Shown here one piece after another: positions 53,830-63,104 of a stretch of 64,000 bases of DNA. Both the position numbers and the translations under genes were made by a program. Source of the stretch: Billgrantia lactosivorans (GTDB taxonomy: Bacteria > Pseudomonadota > Gammaproteobacteria > Pseudomonadales > Halomonadaceae); NCBI RefSeq assembly GCF_003254665.1, contig NZ_QHGY01000005.1, positions 1 through 64,000 on the forward strand, given 5' to 3'. The number at the start of each line of letters is the position of its first letter. Positions within the stretch are counted from its first letter, which is position 1. The notes under the pieces were generated by a model that had not been told where the DNA came from, ran no database searches, and saw only the letters and a list, made by a program, of their open reading frames with translations.

Positions 53830-56160
53830 TCAGCCCAGCAGCGTCAGCACGTTCTGCGGCACCTGGTTGGCCTGGGCCAGCATGCTCGTGCCGGCCTGCT
53901 GCAGAATCTGCGCCTTGGTCATGTTGGCGACTTCGACCGCGTAGTCGGCATCCAGGATGCGCGAGCGGGCGGCGGAAAGGCTGATGTTGGTGGTCTGGTG
54001 CGACTCGATCACGGATTCCAGACGGTTCTCCATGGCGCCAAGGTGGCTGCGCTTGCTGTCGACGAAGGCGATAGCCCGGTCTAGGGTCGCTAGAGGATCA
54101 GGTGGCGTCTTGAGACGAATCTCCTGGGTAGATTCAGTGATGTTGATAATTGTATGTGGCACACCATCCGATACCATTTCGCCATTGTCATAACCATTAG
54201 CATCCGTTTCGACCGACACACGTAGGTTCAACCCGTTCGTCAGGTTAGAAGGATGATAAATAATGACTTCATTGGAACCATTGACCGTCTTGATCAGTAT
54301 TTCGTTGTCCTCTGTATCGACAAGGCTAGCCAACTTGAAGCTACCGTATGTCGACTGACTATTAGGCAAATTGAAATAATAATTTCCATCCTCTCCCTGA
54401 CGAAGTACATCTGAAAAAGTCTCTTCATTACCGTCAGTATAGTTGACCGTCACGTTTCGTGGATCAATCGTGACCACCGAAGTCCCGTGAACTGTCTGGA
54501 CACGGTGGGCCTCGATATCGAAAATGGTGGGATTCGAATTCGTCGTTACGGCCCAGATCGAATGTGTATCGCCATTGCTTTCAAGACCGACGCTGACTTC
54601 TGCATCAAAATAATGATAAACCCCTTCCTCTATCTTGGACTCGATCACATACTGGCCGTCCGAGCGCTGCATTAGACGTGTTGGTTCGGAAAAAAGCTCT
54701 CCTTCAGGATTTAGAAATCGGAGATCTTCCGGCTGTGGCTCTACCGTCGGTGTGTAACCGACCGGCGTTGCCTGGCCCGTCAAGTCCAGACCCGCAAACG
54801 CCTCAGCGGATTCCGCACGCAGAATCAAGCGCTCCTTATCGACAAGCCGTGTCGTCCATTCTTCAAGATCTTCGTCCCAATAACTTTCAGATTCTGAGTA
54901 ACTTTCGGTCGATACGCCGCCCAACCGATAATGAACCGTTCCACCATCAACTTCGGTCTGTAAGTAATAGCCGCCGTCGCTGGATTGTACCAACGAACCT
55001 TCCGTCAGTGGGGTGCCATTACTGCGTAAAAAGCTAACGTCATCAAAACCGTCTAAGTCGTAATAATCGCCACCGTTGGGATGATCTACAATTTCGCGGG
55101 TGGGGGAATAAACCGGGCCGGCCAGCTCGGCGCCGAGCTGCCGAACCTGCATGTTACTAGCTCCCGCCACAAAACTCAGGTCAGCTTCGTAGTACCGTAC
55201 TACACCACTACGTGTCTCGCGTATGACATAGCTACCATCGTGCTGCTGTAGCTGTCTGCTCGCACCGTCTGTGAAGGGGTCGCCATACTGATCCGTAAAT
55301 GACGGAGTAACGGTCTGGCTGGGAATCGTATCAACGGTTTCGTAGATCCTTTCCGTGCTGGTAATGCTGACGGCACTGGTATCCGTGGCAGTGTCATGGG
55401 TGGCTACGGGGTAACCCGTATCGTAGAAAACGGGATCATCACCCAACATAGCACTAACGTACCAGCCGTAAGGCCCTTCTGCAGCCGGCTGCTCCATAAA
55501 CGCTCGCGACGTTCCCGTTATTCCGTTATAAGAGATGGTCGTTTGTGCGTTTGTTTCCGCATAAAGATGGATATGATGAGCGGGCCCTAAGAGTGTGTTC
55601 CTGGGTGTCACTTCGCCTTCGATACCTGCAATAGTGAAATCCTTGAGCCCAAGCGACTCGACGCTGAACCCGGGCGGGTTGAGATCGATGCCCAGCGTTT
55701 CCCTATCGTTGGCCCCCACCTGCAGATTGACGGTGCCGGCCTGGCCGCTCAGCAAAGGAATGCCGTTGTAATCCACGGTGCCTGCAAGCCGATCAATCTC
55801 CCGCAGATTCGAGTTGATCTCTGCCTGGATGGTATCTGTGTCGCGCAATGTCAGGGATCCGTTCAGCCCCTGCACCGTCAGCTCACGAATGCGCTGCAGC
55901 TTCTCGTTGATCTGGTCCAGTGCCCCATGCGCCGTTTGTGCCATCGATACCCCATCGTTGGCATTGCGCTGTGCCATGGCGCGGCCGGTCACTTGGCTCG
56001 TCAACCGGTTGCCAATGGCCTGACCAGCCGCATCGTCCTTGGCACTGTTGACACGCAGGCCAGATGACAAACGTTCCATCGCGGTTGCAAGAGACGACTG
56101 GGCGCGACCCAGGTTGGACTGGCCAGAGAGGGAAAGAAGGTTGGTGTTGATGGTTGCCAT
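53830..56160 (-). CDS. fliC: Flagellin FliC, enlarged (776 residues)
   Basis: Filament subunit. Conserved D0/D1 parts lie at ~1-170 (MATINTNLLSLSGQSNL, LSSGLRVNSAKDDAAGQAI, ANDGVSMAQTAHGAL) and ~685-776 (ARSRILDADYAVEVANMTKA, ending VLTLLG). Between them about 510 residues form an exposed region, larger than in usual 280-500-residue flagellins. It holds four degenerate beta-rich repeats and many Asp, Tyr, Thr and Ser residues, a possible site of glycosylation or sulfation. The middle is less GC-rich than the ends. It has its own sigma-28-type promoter and lies downstream of a large modification-type gene. Confidence 0.95.
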   Translation of the reverse strand: MATINTNLLSLSGQSNLGRAQSSLATAMERLSSGLRVNSAKDDAAGQAIGNRLTSQVTGRAMAQRNANDGVSMAQTAHGALDQINEKLQRIRELTVQGLNGSLTLRDTDTIQAEINSNLREIDRLAGTVDYNGIPLLSGQAGTVNLQVGANDRETLGIDLNPPGFSVESLGLKDFTIAGIEGEVTPRNTLLGPAHHIHLYAETNAQTTISYNGITGTSRAFMEQPAAEGPYGWYVSAMLGDDPVFYDTGYPVATHDTATDTSAVSITSTERIYETVDTIPSQTVTPSFTDQYGDPFTDGASRQLQQHDGSYVIRETRSGVVRYYEADLSFVAGASNMQVRQLGAELAGPVYSPTREIVDHPNGGDYYDLDGFDDVSFLRSNGTPLTEGSLVQSSDGGYYLQTEVDGGTVHYRLGGVSTESYSESESYWDEDLEEWTTRLVDKERLILRAESAEAFAGLDLTGQATPVGYTPTVEPQPEDLRFLNPEGELFSEPTRLMQRSDGQYVIESKIEEGVYHYFDAEVSVGLESNGDTHSIWAVTTNSNPTIFDIEAHRVQTVHGTSVVTIDPRNVTVNYTDGNEETFSDVLRQGEDGNYYFNLPNSQSTYGSFKLASLVDTEDNEILIKTVNGSNEVIIYHPSNLTNGLNLRVSVETDANGYDNGEMVSDGVPHTIINITESTQEIRLKTPPDPLATLDRAIAFVDSKRSHLGAMENRLESVIESHQTTNISLSAARSRILDADYAVEVANMTKAQILQQAGTSMLAQANQVPQNVLTLLG
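54328..55299 (-). repeat. Four degenerate protein repeats in the exposed region of the large flagellin
   Basis: Residues ~288-328, 375-413, 480-522 and 573-611 share a pattern: an aromatic or Leu strand, G-x-(P/E)-(F/L)-(T/S)-(D/E), a variable Leu-Gln or Leu-Arg-Gln, then DG-x-Y-(V/Y) and a final tyrosine-rich strand. Examples are QQHDGSYVI, QSSDGGYYL, QRSDGQYVI and QGEDGNYYF. Spacing between repeats is about 87-105 residues. The DNA itself is not closely repeated, so duplications are old. Confidence 0.72.
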
Positions 56161-56195
56161 GCGAGAAGCTCACCGTTCCTTGGGCGTTTCTTTTT

Positions 56196-56222
56196 TTATC
56201 GGCCTAAGGATGCTGAGCTTTA
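56196..56222 (-). promoter_or_regulatory. Sigma-28 (FliA)-type promoter of the large flagellin
   Basis: Minus strand TAAAGCTC, 11 bases, GCCGATAA. The -10 octamer is identical to the consensus and the -35 differs at two bases. A T/A tract between the promoter and the start codon lies about 36 bases upstream of the ATG. Confidence 0.82.
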
Positions 56223-56745
56223 GCGATTATATCAGCAATGAGTGATTCGGCACACTTTTGTATCGACGTCGTCCCGACTGCCTTATCATGGAATCTTGGA
56301 GGCCTGGCATTGACCTAACGCTTTCGCTGTTGCAGAGCCATTGGGCACCTTCTCGCGATGAGCTAGCACCCAGCGGTGTAGCGAGTTGGCAATAGCCTTC
56401 GTCCTTGTGTCGTGTAGGCCGTTGGCGATTTTCAGCGGTTAGCGGCTGGGGCTCGCGCCCACCTGGTAGAGTTGGCCGATGCGCCCGCTTTTTGGTTCGT
56501 GCCGGCTCTCGAGGCGTTGCAGGTCGTCGGGAAAGGCCATTGCCCGATAGCCCTGCGCATCGGACATTCGATGGTCACCGTGCCTTTGGGACTCGGCATT
56601 GCAAGGCGAATACGCTCGGCTTCCCGATGCTAGCCCGCCGCTGGTGTGGCGTTGTTTGCCATCGGCACCGTGACAAACGCCAGGCTATCACTTACCGGCG
56701 CCGACCGCCGAACCTCACGGATCCACTCAGGGACCAGATTGGCGT
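56223..56745. other. Gene-free stretch between the multi-enzyme gene and the large flagellin promoter
   Basis: About 520 bases with no convincing gene. Open frames exist because of high GC content (one of 115 codons on the plus strand from 56405), but their products are Arg/Gly-rich with no recognisable pattern and no ribosome site. On the minus strand a short frame reads VPEWIREVRRS, which could be a decayed coding remnant of unknown origin. No U-tract hairpin was found. Confidence 0.5.
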
Positions 56746-59700
56746 TCAGTAACCCAACGCAGCTGCTACGCGATTGGTGATGTCAAGGCTATGCCGGTAC
56801 AGTTGCCGGGCTGGGTGCTCGGGCTCCAATGCTTCCGTAAGCAATTCAAAGCGACCCCACCATTCGCGGTTTTTGTCTAACAGCTGCCGCTCCAGCTCAG
56901 CTACCTGTTGGCGCGCCACCAAATCTGTATGGGCAATCCCCAATTCGTAGACGAGATAAGTAAGCACCCGACGTAGGCTGTAAGGGCTTTCGCTGCAGAG
57001 CATCAGCTTCGTAACCGATGCCTGGCGTTCGCCCTGACGCTGTAGCCCTGGCATGTAGTCGCGAATATCCTCGAAGGCAGCGGGAAGCGGGCCGCGCCAC
57101 TGCATGGGCAACCCCTGGACCTGGAGCGTTTGGCCGCTGACGCTGAGCGTTACCGGCACCGAAGCCAACCAAGGGCTGTCGGTGTCCATAAAGCCATAAC
57201 TCAGGGTAGTATCCACCGCATCGTAAAGGTTGTAGCGTACGAACAGCTCGCCACTATCTTTATCCGGAACGCCGAAGACCCGCATCGCAGGCTGACCACC
57301 CACTAACGGAGTATAAAAGCTCTCCGCGTCCAGGCGATGGTTCAAGCAATCGACCAGGGGTAATAGCACATGTCGAAGGGCTGTATCCCCTTTTATGCCT
57401 AGCGCCTTGAGGTGTTGCTCAGTGACGCCAAACATACGCGACCCGATAAAGCTATCTACCAACAGCTGATCATGCCTACCGGCTTTGAATTGCTCATGAT
57501 AACGTGTCAGGTTGCTGTTCCGAGGACGGGCACCGAGCAGATAATCCAGCACTCCCGGTGCCTCTTGCCATGCCAGAAACGGCAAGCTCCTACGCCACAG
57601 CTCAAGCTTATGGGTCGAGTTGTAGAGCTCCAGCAAGGCCTCCATCATTTCATGTTGAAAAGGTAGAAGCGGAGTGCCATTCGGCGCTGCTGTCAAAATA
57701 CCATTTTGGATTCTGATATCGAAGCAATCGAGCTGAGGCATTGTCGCCATAGGCACACGCAGGTAACTCGCCCGCGGCGTGCCAGGTGTGCCATGCAGGG
57801 ATAGGTTCCCATTCTCGGCACGAATAACCAGGTCCGGGTTGAACCATGCTCCCTGCTTGGCGAGCAGTTGGCAAATGCGACGCATCGGTGCCAATACTGC
57901 AGCGTCCCCTTCCATAGCGGGTTGTGCCGCGCCACCTGCCTTACTGGTCCTCTTGGTGTTGCGTGGCTTTTCCAAAGCCGGTTGGACGGCGTCACGCCGG
58001 AGCAGCCAGAACTCGCGATAGTTGAGCGAATCATCGCAGAGGGAACCCTTTCGCAGCACCGTAAAGCCGGCGCTGGCGATGACAGTGGCATTATTGTCGA
58101 AGCCCGGCTCGGTCAGGTGGCGGTCCCGCGCCCCCTGGCTCTCCAACAGCACGATACCGCCAGGCTTGCACAGGCCAAACAAGGCCTCGCCAAAACTTTC
58201 CAGAGGCTTGCCTATCCACTGGTGCACCGCGCAAGCAATCACCAAGTCATACTGTTTCTTGCCAACGAAATCATCGAAAGCCTTGTGGTGCAGCGTAATA
58301 TGCGAATGCCCGAGGTGCCGTGCCACTGCATTACCTACCTCCACGCAGGCCTTGCTGATATCAAAGCCTTCGCCAGCACTCAGGATATCCGCCAGTCCCA
58401 ATAGTAAAAAGCCGTGGTTGCAGCCAATATCCAGCGCTGTGGCCCCTTGGGGCAGCACTTCTTCCAAACCGTAATGGGCCAGGCGGGCCTTGGCCGAGCG
58501 GGTACCGGGCAATTTCAGCGGTTCAAAGCCCTGATAGGGCAAGCCGAAATCACCAAAGCTATATTGCAACTGCTCGGATTGATATCCGCGCCAGATCGTC
58601 TGGACGCGCTCATGCAGCGCGGAGAGCCGTCGATGCTCAATATCCGGGCTTTGCGACAGCGCCTCACGCAGCTTGGCATATGCGGCCACTGTTTCCAGGG
58701 AGTAAGGATAGGTGGCACAAGCCTGCCATAGGCTGATGACCGCGGCCGACAGCTCACCGAACCTGCTCTGGGCCTCCGCCACCCCTATCAACAATCTTGC
58801 ACGCAGTGGACCCTGACGGCCTTTTAGTGCCTTCAGGGCTTCCTGATAGACAGCTTGTGCCTCACGGCATGCTTCCGGCGTATTGGCTATTCCTAGTTGT
58901 AGGGCCGCCTTTACTCCAAGCAGATCTGCACGTGCGCTTGGCCCGTCACCCAGTCCAGCGGCCACCAAGGCGCTATCTGTGTGGGCCAGTAGCGCCTCGC
59001 AGCGCTCAAGCGCCGCATTCAACTCTCGGCGCTCGTGACTGCCTGACACCAGCGTCAGCTCCAGCCTCGCCACCGCCAGGTGCTGCGGGTATCGCTCGCC
59101 GAGTTCCGCGACGGTGCGTTTCAGTGCAGCAGCTTGCCCAGCCCGGTGCTGCGCCCAGCCCAACGCCAAGCCATAGCGTAGCTCCCGGGTTTCGCCATAT
59201 AGCAATGCCAACTGGGACAGTGCCTCATCGTGCAGCCCCAAATGTGAGAGCGCCTGTCCCAGGTAGTAACGCCCCTCGTTGTCGCCGGGGCATTCCTTGA
59301 GCAGAAGCTGGGCCTGGTTCTTGGCACGATGAATGTTGTGGCTTGCCAGTGCTGCGGCCAAGCAGCGTTCGGCAATGCGCTGAGCCTTGCGCACGGTAAA
59401 TAAGGGCGTCAGATCTGGTATGCCGGCCATGCGTTGTATGCCCACATACCCCCGCGCCTTCAGATAGCGCTCGGCCAACGCCTCGTCACACTCGGCCAGC
59501 AGCTGATAGGGCAAGTCATGAATGCCGAAAACAGCATCCAGTAGGAAGGCCAGGCGCTGGCGCTGCACACCATTCAGAACGGCCAGGCGCTCCGGCGTGG
59601 GAATGAACAGGGCATCGGCATTGGCCAGCTGGGTGGCCTGAGGCCGAGCGATATCCTCGCGCTTGGGAAGCAGACTGCGATGGCTGGGGTTGTTGAGACG

Positions 59701-61734
59701 ATAGAACGTGAAGCCATGCCGGCTAGCCCAGTGACTCACCTCGGCGAAGTTAGGTTGACATTCATGGGTGGGCTGGAAGGCCAGGCGCACCTGCAGCAGC
59801 AGTGTGTCCTTGAGCGCCCGGGTACCGTTCTCCAGCACCGCAATGGCGTTGCACAGCTCATCAAGGATGAGCCAGTCGAGACTAGCCAGGCCTTCGATAT
59901 CGTCCAACCGGAGTGTATTTATCGGCAGCTTCGCCAATGCCTGGCAGCCAGAACGCAGGCTTTCCGGCAGCCGTTCCGCGGGCAAGGGTGGCAGCACCGA
60001 AGAAAGCGCTTTATCCAAGGTGGCATAGAGAGTAGCCGGTTGACCATCGCCTAGAAGCGCATGAGGTACATGCTGAAATTCTTCAATCCCTTCAACTTCT
60101 TCGGCGGCAAGGTGGCTTCCCGGGTCGAAGGCCACTACGCCGAAGGCATTAGTAGCCATAAGCTCACCAAAGTTCTCTTCGCTGGGCAGGCGTGCGCCAT
60201 TATCGATCGCCACCAAGCGCCCCTTCAACTGCCAGTCGAAGCGCTCAACCGGCTGGGCGGGCAATCCCTTGACTTCCATGGTCTCTCGATATCCTCTGCG
60301 TAGAGGCTCCAGATGATGATCGAAAGGTTCGGAAATGCCAACGAAGTCGCTCCGAATGGGCATGGGCACGTCAAGCGAGCGCACTGGGCTCAGGTGTGCG
60401 ACAAAGCTGGCATACTGAGCCTGCCTCTGGGACAAATCCGACCGCGGCGACTTCCCCAACGCCTTGAGCAGACGATCGGCGACCGCTTCTGGGTCCTGTG
60501 CCAGTTCTTCGTAGTCGACCCAATAGATGGGGTTGGGCAGCACACGCGCCCAGTGCTGCATGGCCTGTTCGTAGTAGGCGATATGCTCCCCCAAGACATA
60601 CAAGTCATAGGTATGGTCATTGGCTTCGGTGTAATGATTGAAATAGGCCGAAACCCCGATGTCCTCTAGGCGACGGCGGCAGAATACGATGGGTGCCTTG
60701 GGAAACCAAAGACCCACCAACCCCAGTGCCCAGATGTCCATCGGCCGTGTGGCCGTGCGCAATGTACCATCAAAACCGATGGCATCGAGATACCCTTGTG
60801 CATCGGCACGGCAGCGCTCAGGTGTCAATTGCTCCAGATAGCGGCTAGCCCCTTCATACTGCTCCATCACCTGATTGAAATAGAAACGGAACTCATCGGT
60901 TTCGCCTCCGCAGCACACCCCTTCTACACTGTCCAACAACGATTCCACTAGGCTCTTGCCAGAGCGCGACATCCCGGTAATAAACAGGGTCGGTATTTCA
61001 TCCATGCCTCCAGCCTGCTGACAGGCAAATGTCTCCGGCTGGAATAGGCGTTGAATGGACTCCAGCAAGCCACGCTCGGGTAGGCTGACGCTGCCTCTCG
61101 CTTCGCGAGCCAGTTCGTTAGCGCGCCGATAGGAAGCAAAAGACTGCTCGAAATCGCCGATATCCCAATAAGCCTTACCCAAGGTGTAGGCCAGCGTGGC
61201 TCTATCCTTCAGCGGCAGCTGACGATTTTCCAACTGAAGTGGGAGAGCCGTAAAAATATCGTCTTCAGGAATGTAGGTCTTGAAAGTTGCTAGGCTGTAG
61301 TTGGCTCCCGGATTGACCGGATCGCGGCGCAGGTTCTCCGCGTAACAATCGCGCGCCTTGTTCAGCTCACCCAGAGCCACATAAGCATTGCCTAGGTTGT
61401 TTCGCGCCGGCAAGCGGTGTGGCTCCAATTGCAAGGCCCGCTGCAAGGGCGCTAATGCTTCCTGAAAGCGACCAAGCCCGTAATAGCACATGCCCAACGC
61501 CGCCAACACAGCAGGTTTGTCGACTGTCTCGTGCGCTGCCGTTTCCAGATAAGGAAGAGCCTCCTCATAGCGCAGAAGACTCACCAGCGTCAACCCAAGC
61601 ATCATCGTGACATCTTGGCTGCGAGGGTAGCGTGCACGCAAGACTTGCGCCTTCTCCAGGGCCTCGTCGAGCTGCCGACGTTGTATCAGTACATCTATCT
61701 GTTGCAGCTGCTTTGATGAGGGCGACTGGCTCAT
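56746..61734 (-). CDS. Multi-enzyme TPR-sulfotransferase / FkbM-like / methyltransferase / SET-like protein
   Basis: A 1662-residue cytoplasmic protein between two flagellin genes. By rough positions: TPRs at 10-215; a sulfotransferase-like domain at 245-430 with a 5'-phosphosulfate loop-like TLFITGMSRSGKSLVESLL and a YEELAQDPEAVADRLL C-end; an FkbM-methyltransferase-like stretch at ~500-690 (SLDWLILDELCNAIAVLENG); more TPR-like helices at 785-1010; a class I SAM methyltransferase at 1085-1245 (ALDIGCNHGFLLLGL, DLVIACAVHQWI); and a C-terminal SET-like lysine methyltransferase region at ~1285-1530 with LVDCLNHRLDAESF and GELFVRYN...SYGFMD. All assignments are from motif reading. Position suggests modification of flagellin or of a sugar on it. 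Confidence 0.8.
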   Translation of the reverse strand: MSQSPSSKQLQQIDVLIQRRQLDEALEKAQVLRARYPRSQDVTMMLGLTLVSLLRYEEALPYLETAAHETVDKPAVLAALGMCYYGLGRFQEALAPLQRALQLEPHRLPARNNLGNAYVALGELNKARDCYAENLRRDPVNPGANYSLATFKTYIPEDDIFTALPLQLENRQLPLKDRATLAYTLGKAYWDIGDFEQSFASYRRANELAREARGSVSLPERGLLESIQRLFQPETFACQQAGGMDEIPTLFITGMSRSGKSLVESLLDSVEGVCCGGETDEFRFYFNQVMEQYEGASRYLEQLTPERCRADAQGYLDAIGFDGTLRTATRPMDIWALGLVGLWFPKAPIVFCRRRLEDIGVSAYFNHYTEANDHTYDLYVLGEHIAYYEQAMQHWARVLPNPIYWVDYEELAQDPEAVADRLLKALGKSPRSDLSQRQAQYASFVAHLSPVRSLDVPMPIRSDFVGISEPFDHHLEPLRRGYRETMEVKGLPAQPVERFDWQLKGRLVAIDNGARLPSEENFGELMATNAFGVVAFDPGSHLAAEEVEGIEEFQHVPHALLGDGQPATLYATLDKALSSVLPPLPAERLPESLRSGCQALAKLPINTLRLDDIEGLASLDWLILDELCNAIAVLENGTRALKDTLLLQVRLAFQPTHECQPNFAEVSHWASRHGFTFYRLNNPSHRSLLPKREDIARPQATQLANADALFIPTPERLAVLNGVQRQRLAFLLDAVFGIHDLPYQLLAECDEALAERYLKARGYVGIQRMAGIPDLTPLFTVRKAQRIAERCLAAALASHNIHRAKNQAQLLLKECPGDNEGRYYLGQALSHLGLHDEALSQLALLYGETRELRYGLALGWAQHRAGQAAALKRTVAELGERYPQHLAVARLELTLVSGSHERRELNAALERCEALLAHTDSALVAAGLGDGPSARADLLGVKAALQLGIANTPEACREAQAVYQEALKALKGRQGPLRARLLIGVAEAQSRFGELSAAVISLWQACATYPYSLETVAAYAKLREALSQSPDIEHRRLSALHERVQTIWRGYQSEQLQYSFGDFGLPYQGFEPLKLPGTRSAKARLAHYGLEEVLPQGATALDIGCNHGFLLLGLADILSAGEGFDISKACVEVGNAVARHLGHSHITLHHKAFDDFVGKKQYDLVIACAVHQWIGKPLESFGEALFGLCKPGGIVLLESQGARDRHLTEPGFDNNATVIASAGFTVLRKGSLCDDSLNYREFWLLRRDAVQPALEKPRNTKRTSKAGGAAQPAMEGDAAVLAPMRRICQLLAKQGAWFNPDLVIRAENGNLSLHGTPGTPRASYLRVPMATMPQLDCFDIRIQNGILTAAPNGTPLLPFQHEMMEALLELYNSTHKLELWRRSLPFLAWQEAPGVLDYLLGARPRNSNLTRYHEQFKAGRHDQLLVDSFIGSRMFGVTEQHLKALGIKGDTALRHVLLPLVDCLNHRLDAESFYTPLVGGQPAMRVFGVPDKDSGELFVRYNLYDAVDTTLSYGFMDTDSPWLASVPVTLSVSGQTLQVQGLPMQWRGPLPAAFEDIRDYMPGLQRQGERQASVTKLMLCSESPYSLRRVLTYLVYELGIAHTDLVARQQVAELERQLLDKNREWWGRFELLTEALEPEHPARQLYRHSLDITNRVAAALGY

Positions 61735-61832
61735 GGCTCGAATCCTGTACTGGCAAAATTAGGGGCTTGGCAGTGTAAGGATGCCAGAGCATCACCCTTG
61801 GCTATCCATCGAATAGCCCACCAAAAACGGCG

Positions 61833-61860
61833 CAAAAAAACGGGAGCCCTTTGGGCTCCC
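61833..61860 (-). terminator. Rho-independent terminator after fliC (second flagellin)
   Basis: Hairpin of 8 bp (GGGAGCCC with its complement, 3-base loop) followed on the minus strand by seven U's. It lies 41 bases past the flagellin stop and ends transcription before the multi-enzyme gene, which therefore needs its own promoter. Confidence 0.92.
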
Positions 61861-61901
61861 ATCGTTACTTACCATTCCAGCGTTGCTGGCTTGAGCTTGC
61901 G

Positions 61902-63104
61902 TTAGCCCAGCAGCGACAGCACGTTCTGCGGCATCTGGTTAGCCTGGGCAAGCACCGAGGTGCCGGCCTGCTGCAGAATTTGCGCTCGGGTCATGTTGGC
62001 AACCTCAGAGGCATAGTCGGCATCCTCGATGCGCGAGCGAGCCGCGGAGAGGTTGGTCTCGTTGGTCTGCAGGTTGGTGATGGCCGACTCGAAGCGGTTC
62101 TGGATCGCACCCAGATCGGAGCGCAGATTGTCCACCTGCTTGAGTGCATCGTCCAGCTCCGCCAACGGATTCGGCGTACCGCCGGACAGCAGCGCGTTAG
62201 CGTTGAGGTCATCAGTGCCAAGGGAGAAGTCCGCTGACTGGGTACCAGTATCGGCATCTTGGGGATCCAGCGCAATCGCGAAGTCGGATGCAACACCATT
62301 TGTGACATTAATGCCCTGAGCCGCCAAGGTCGCCACTTCAGCATCACTAGCCGCAGTAATGGAAACTTTGGCAAACCAGTTACCATCGTCATCCACAAAG
62401 GCATCCGCGGTGGTCACAGTGATACTACCTGTGGCTATACCCAGGTTAGTCCCGAGAGTAGCGGCGAAGTCATTCACCGACGAACCGGTAACGTCGGTAG
62501 TGTCTCCATAGGCCGCCTGAAAATCAGCAGCGGCAGCTGCATTGAGGTTGCCCAGATCGCCATTAGTGACGTTCGGGCCCGACACGTTGAAACTATCCAG
62601 GCTCAAGGTGCCAGCTGTAATTTCTTCCAGGCTAATTTTGATTGCTTCACCATCGTTAGCACCGACCTGAATAGAGAGCTCTTGGTCGCTAGCCAGTACC
62701 TTGACGCCGTTGAAGTCGGTCTGCTCAGAGATACGATTGATTTCGGACAAGCGCTGGTCGATTTCTCCCTGGATGGAGTTCAGATCATTCTGACTGTTGG
62801 TACCGTTCTGGGCCTGGACGGTTAGCTCACGGACACGCTGCAGGTTGTCGTTGACCTGGTTGAGCGCGCCTTCGGCAGTCTGGGCGATGGAAATGCCGTC
62901 GTTGGCGTTACGCTGCGCCTGAGACAGACCCGTGATCTGAGAGGACATGCGGTTGGCGATGGCCTGACCGGCGGCATCATCCTTGGCGCTGTTGATGCGC
63001 AGGCCGGAGGAAAGTCTCTCCATCGCAGTGGACAGAGAACTCTGGCTCTTCTGCAGGTTGGACTGGCCGATCATCGAGGTGATGTTGGTATTGATGACTG
63101 ACAT
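61902..63104 (-). CDS. fliC: Flagellin FliC, standard size (400 residues)
   Basis: Second filament subunit. D0/D1 ends are conserved (MSVINTNITSMIGQSNLQKS, LSSGLRINSAKDDAAGQAI; ending ANQMPQNVLSLLG), with a short Asp/Thr/Ala-rich middle (~150-310). The ends are closely similar to the larger flagellin. It has AAGGA seven bases before the ATG, a sigma-28-type promoter and a strong terminator, so it is a single-gene transcript. Only one flagellin is needed for a filament; both may be co-incorporated. Confidence 0.97.
   Translation of the reverse strand: MSVINTNITSMIGQSNLQKSQSSLSTAMERLSSGLRINSAKDDAAGQAIANRMSSQITGLSQAQRNANDGISIAQTAEGALNQVNDNLQRVRELTVQAQNGTNSQNDLNSIQGEIDQRLSEINRISEQTDFNGVKVLASDQELSIQVGANDGEAIKISLEEITAGTLSLDSFNVSGPNVTNGDLGNLNAAAAADFQAAYGDTTDVTGSSVNDFAATLGTNLGIATGSITVTTADAFVDDDGNWFAKVSITAASDAEVATLAAQGINVTNGVASDFAIALDPQDADTGTQSADFSLGTDDLNANALLSGGTPNPLAELDDALKQVDNLRSDLGAIQNRFESAITNLQTNETNLSAARSRIEDADYASEVANMTRAQILQQAGTSVLAQANQMPQNVLSLLG

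Noticed and set aside
56405..56752. 115-codon plus-strand frame between the multi-enzyme gene and the large flagellin
   Set aside because: Arg/Gly-rich composition typical of non-coding high-GC frames; no motif found.
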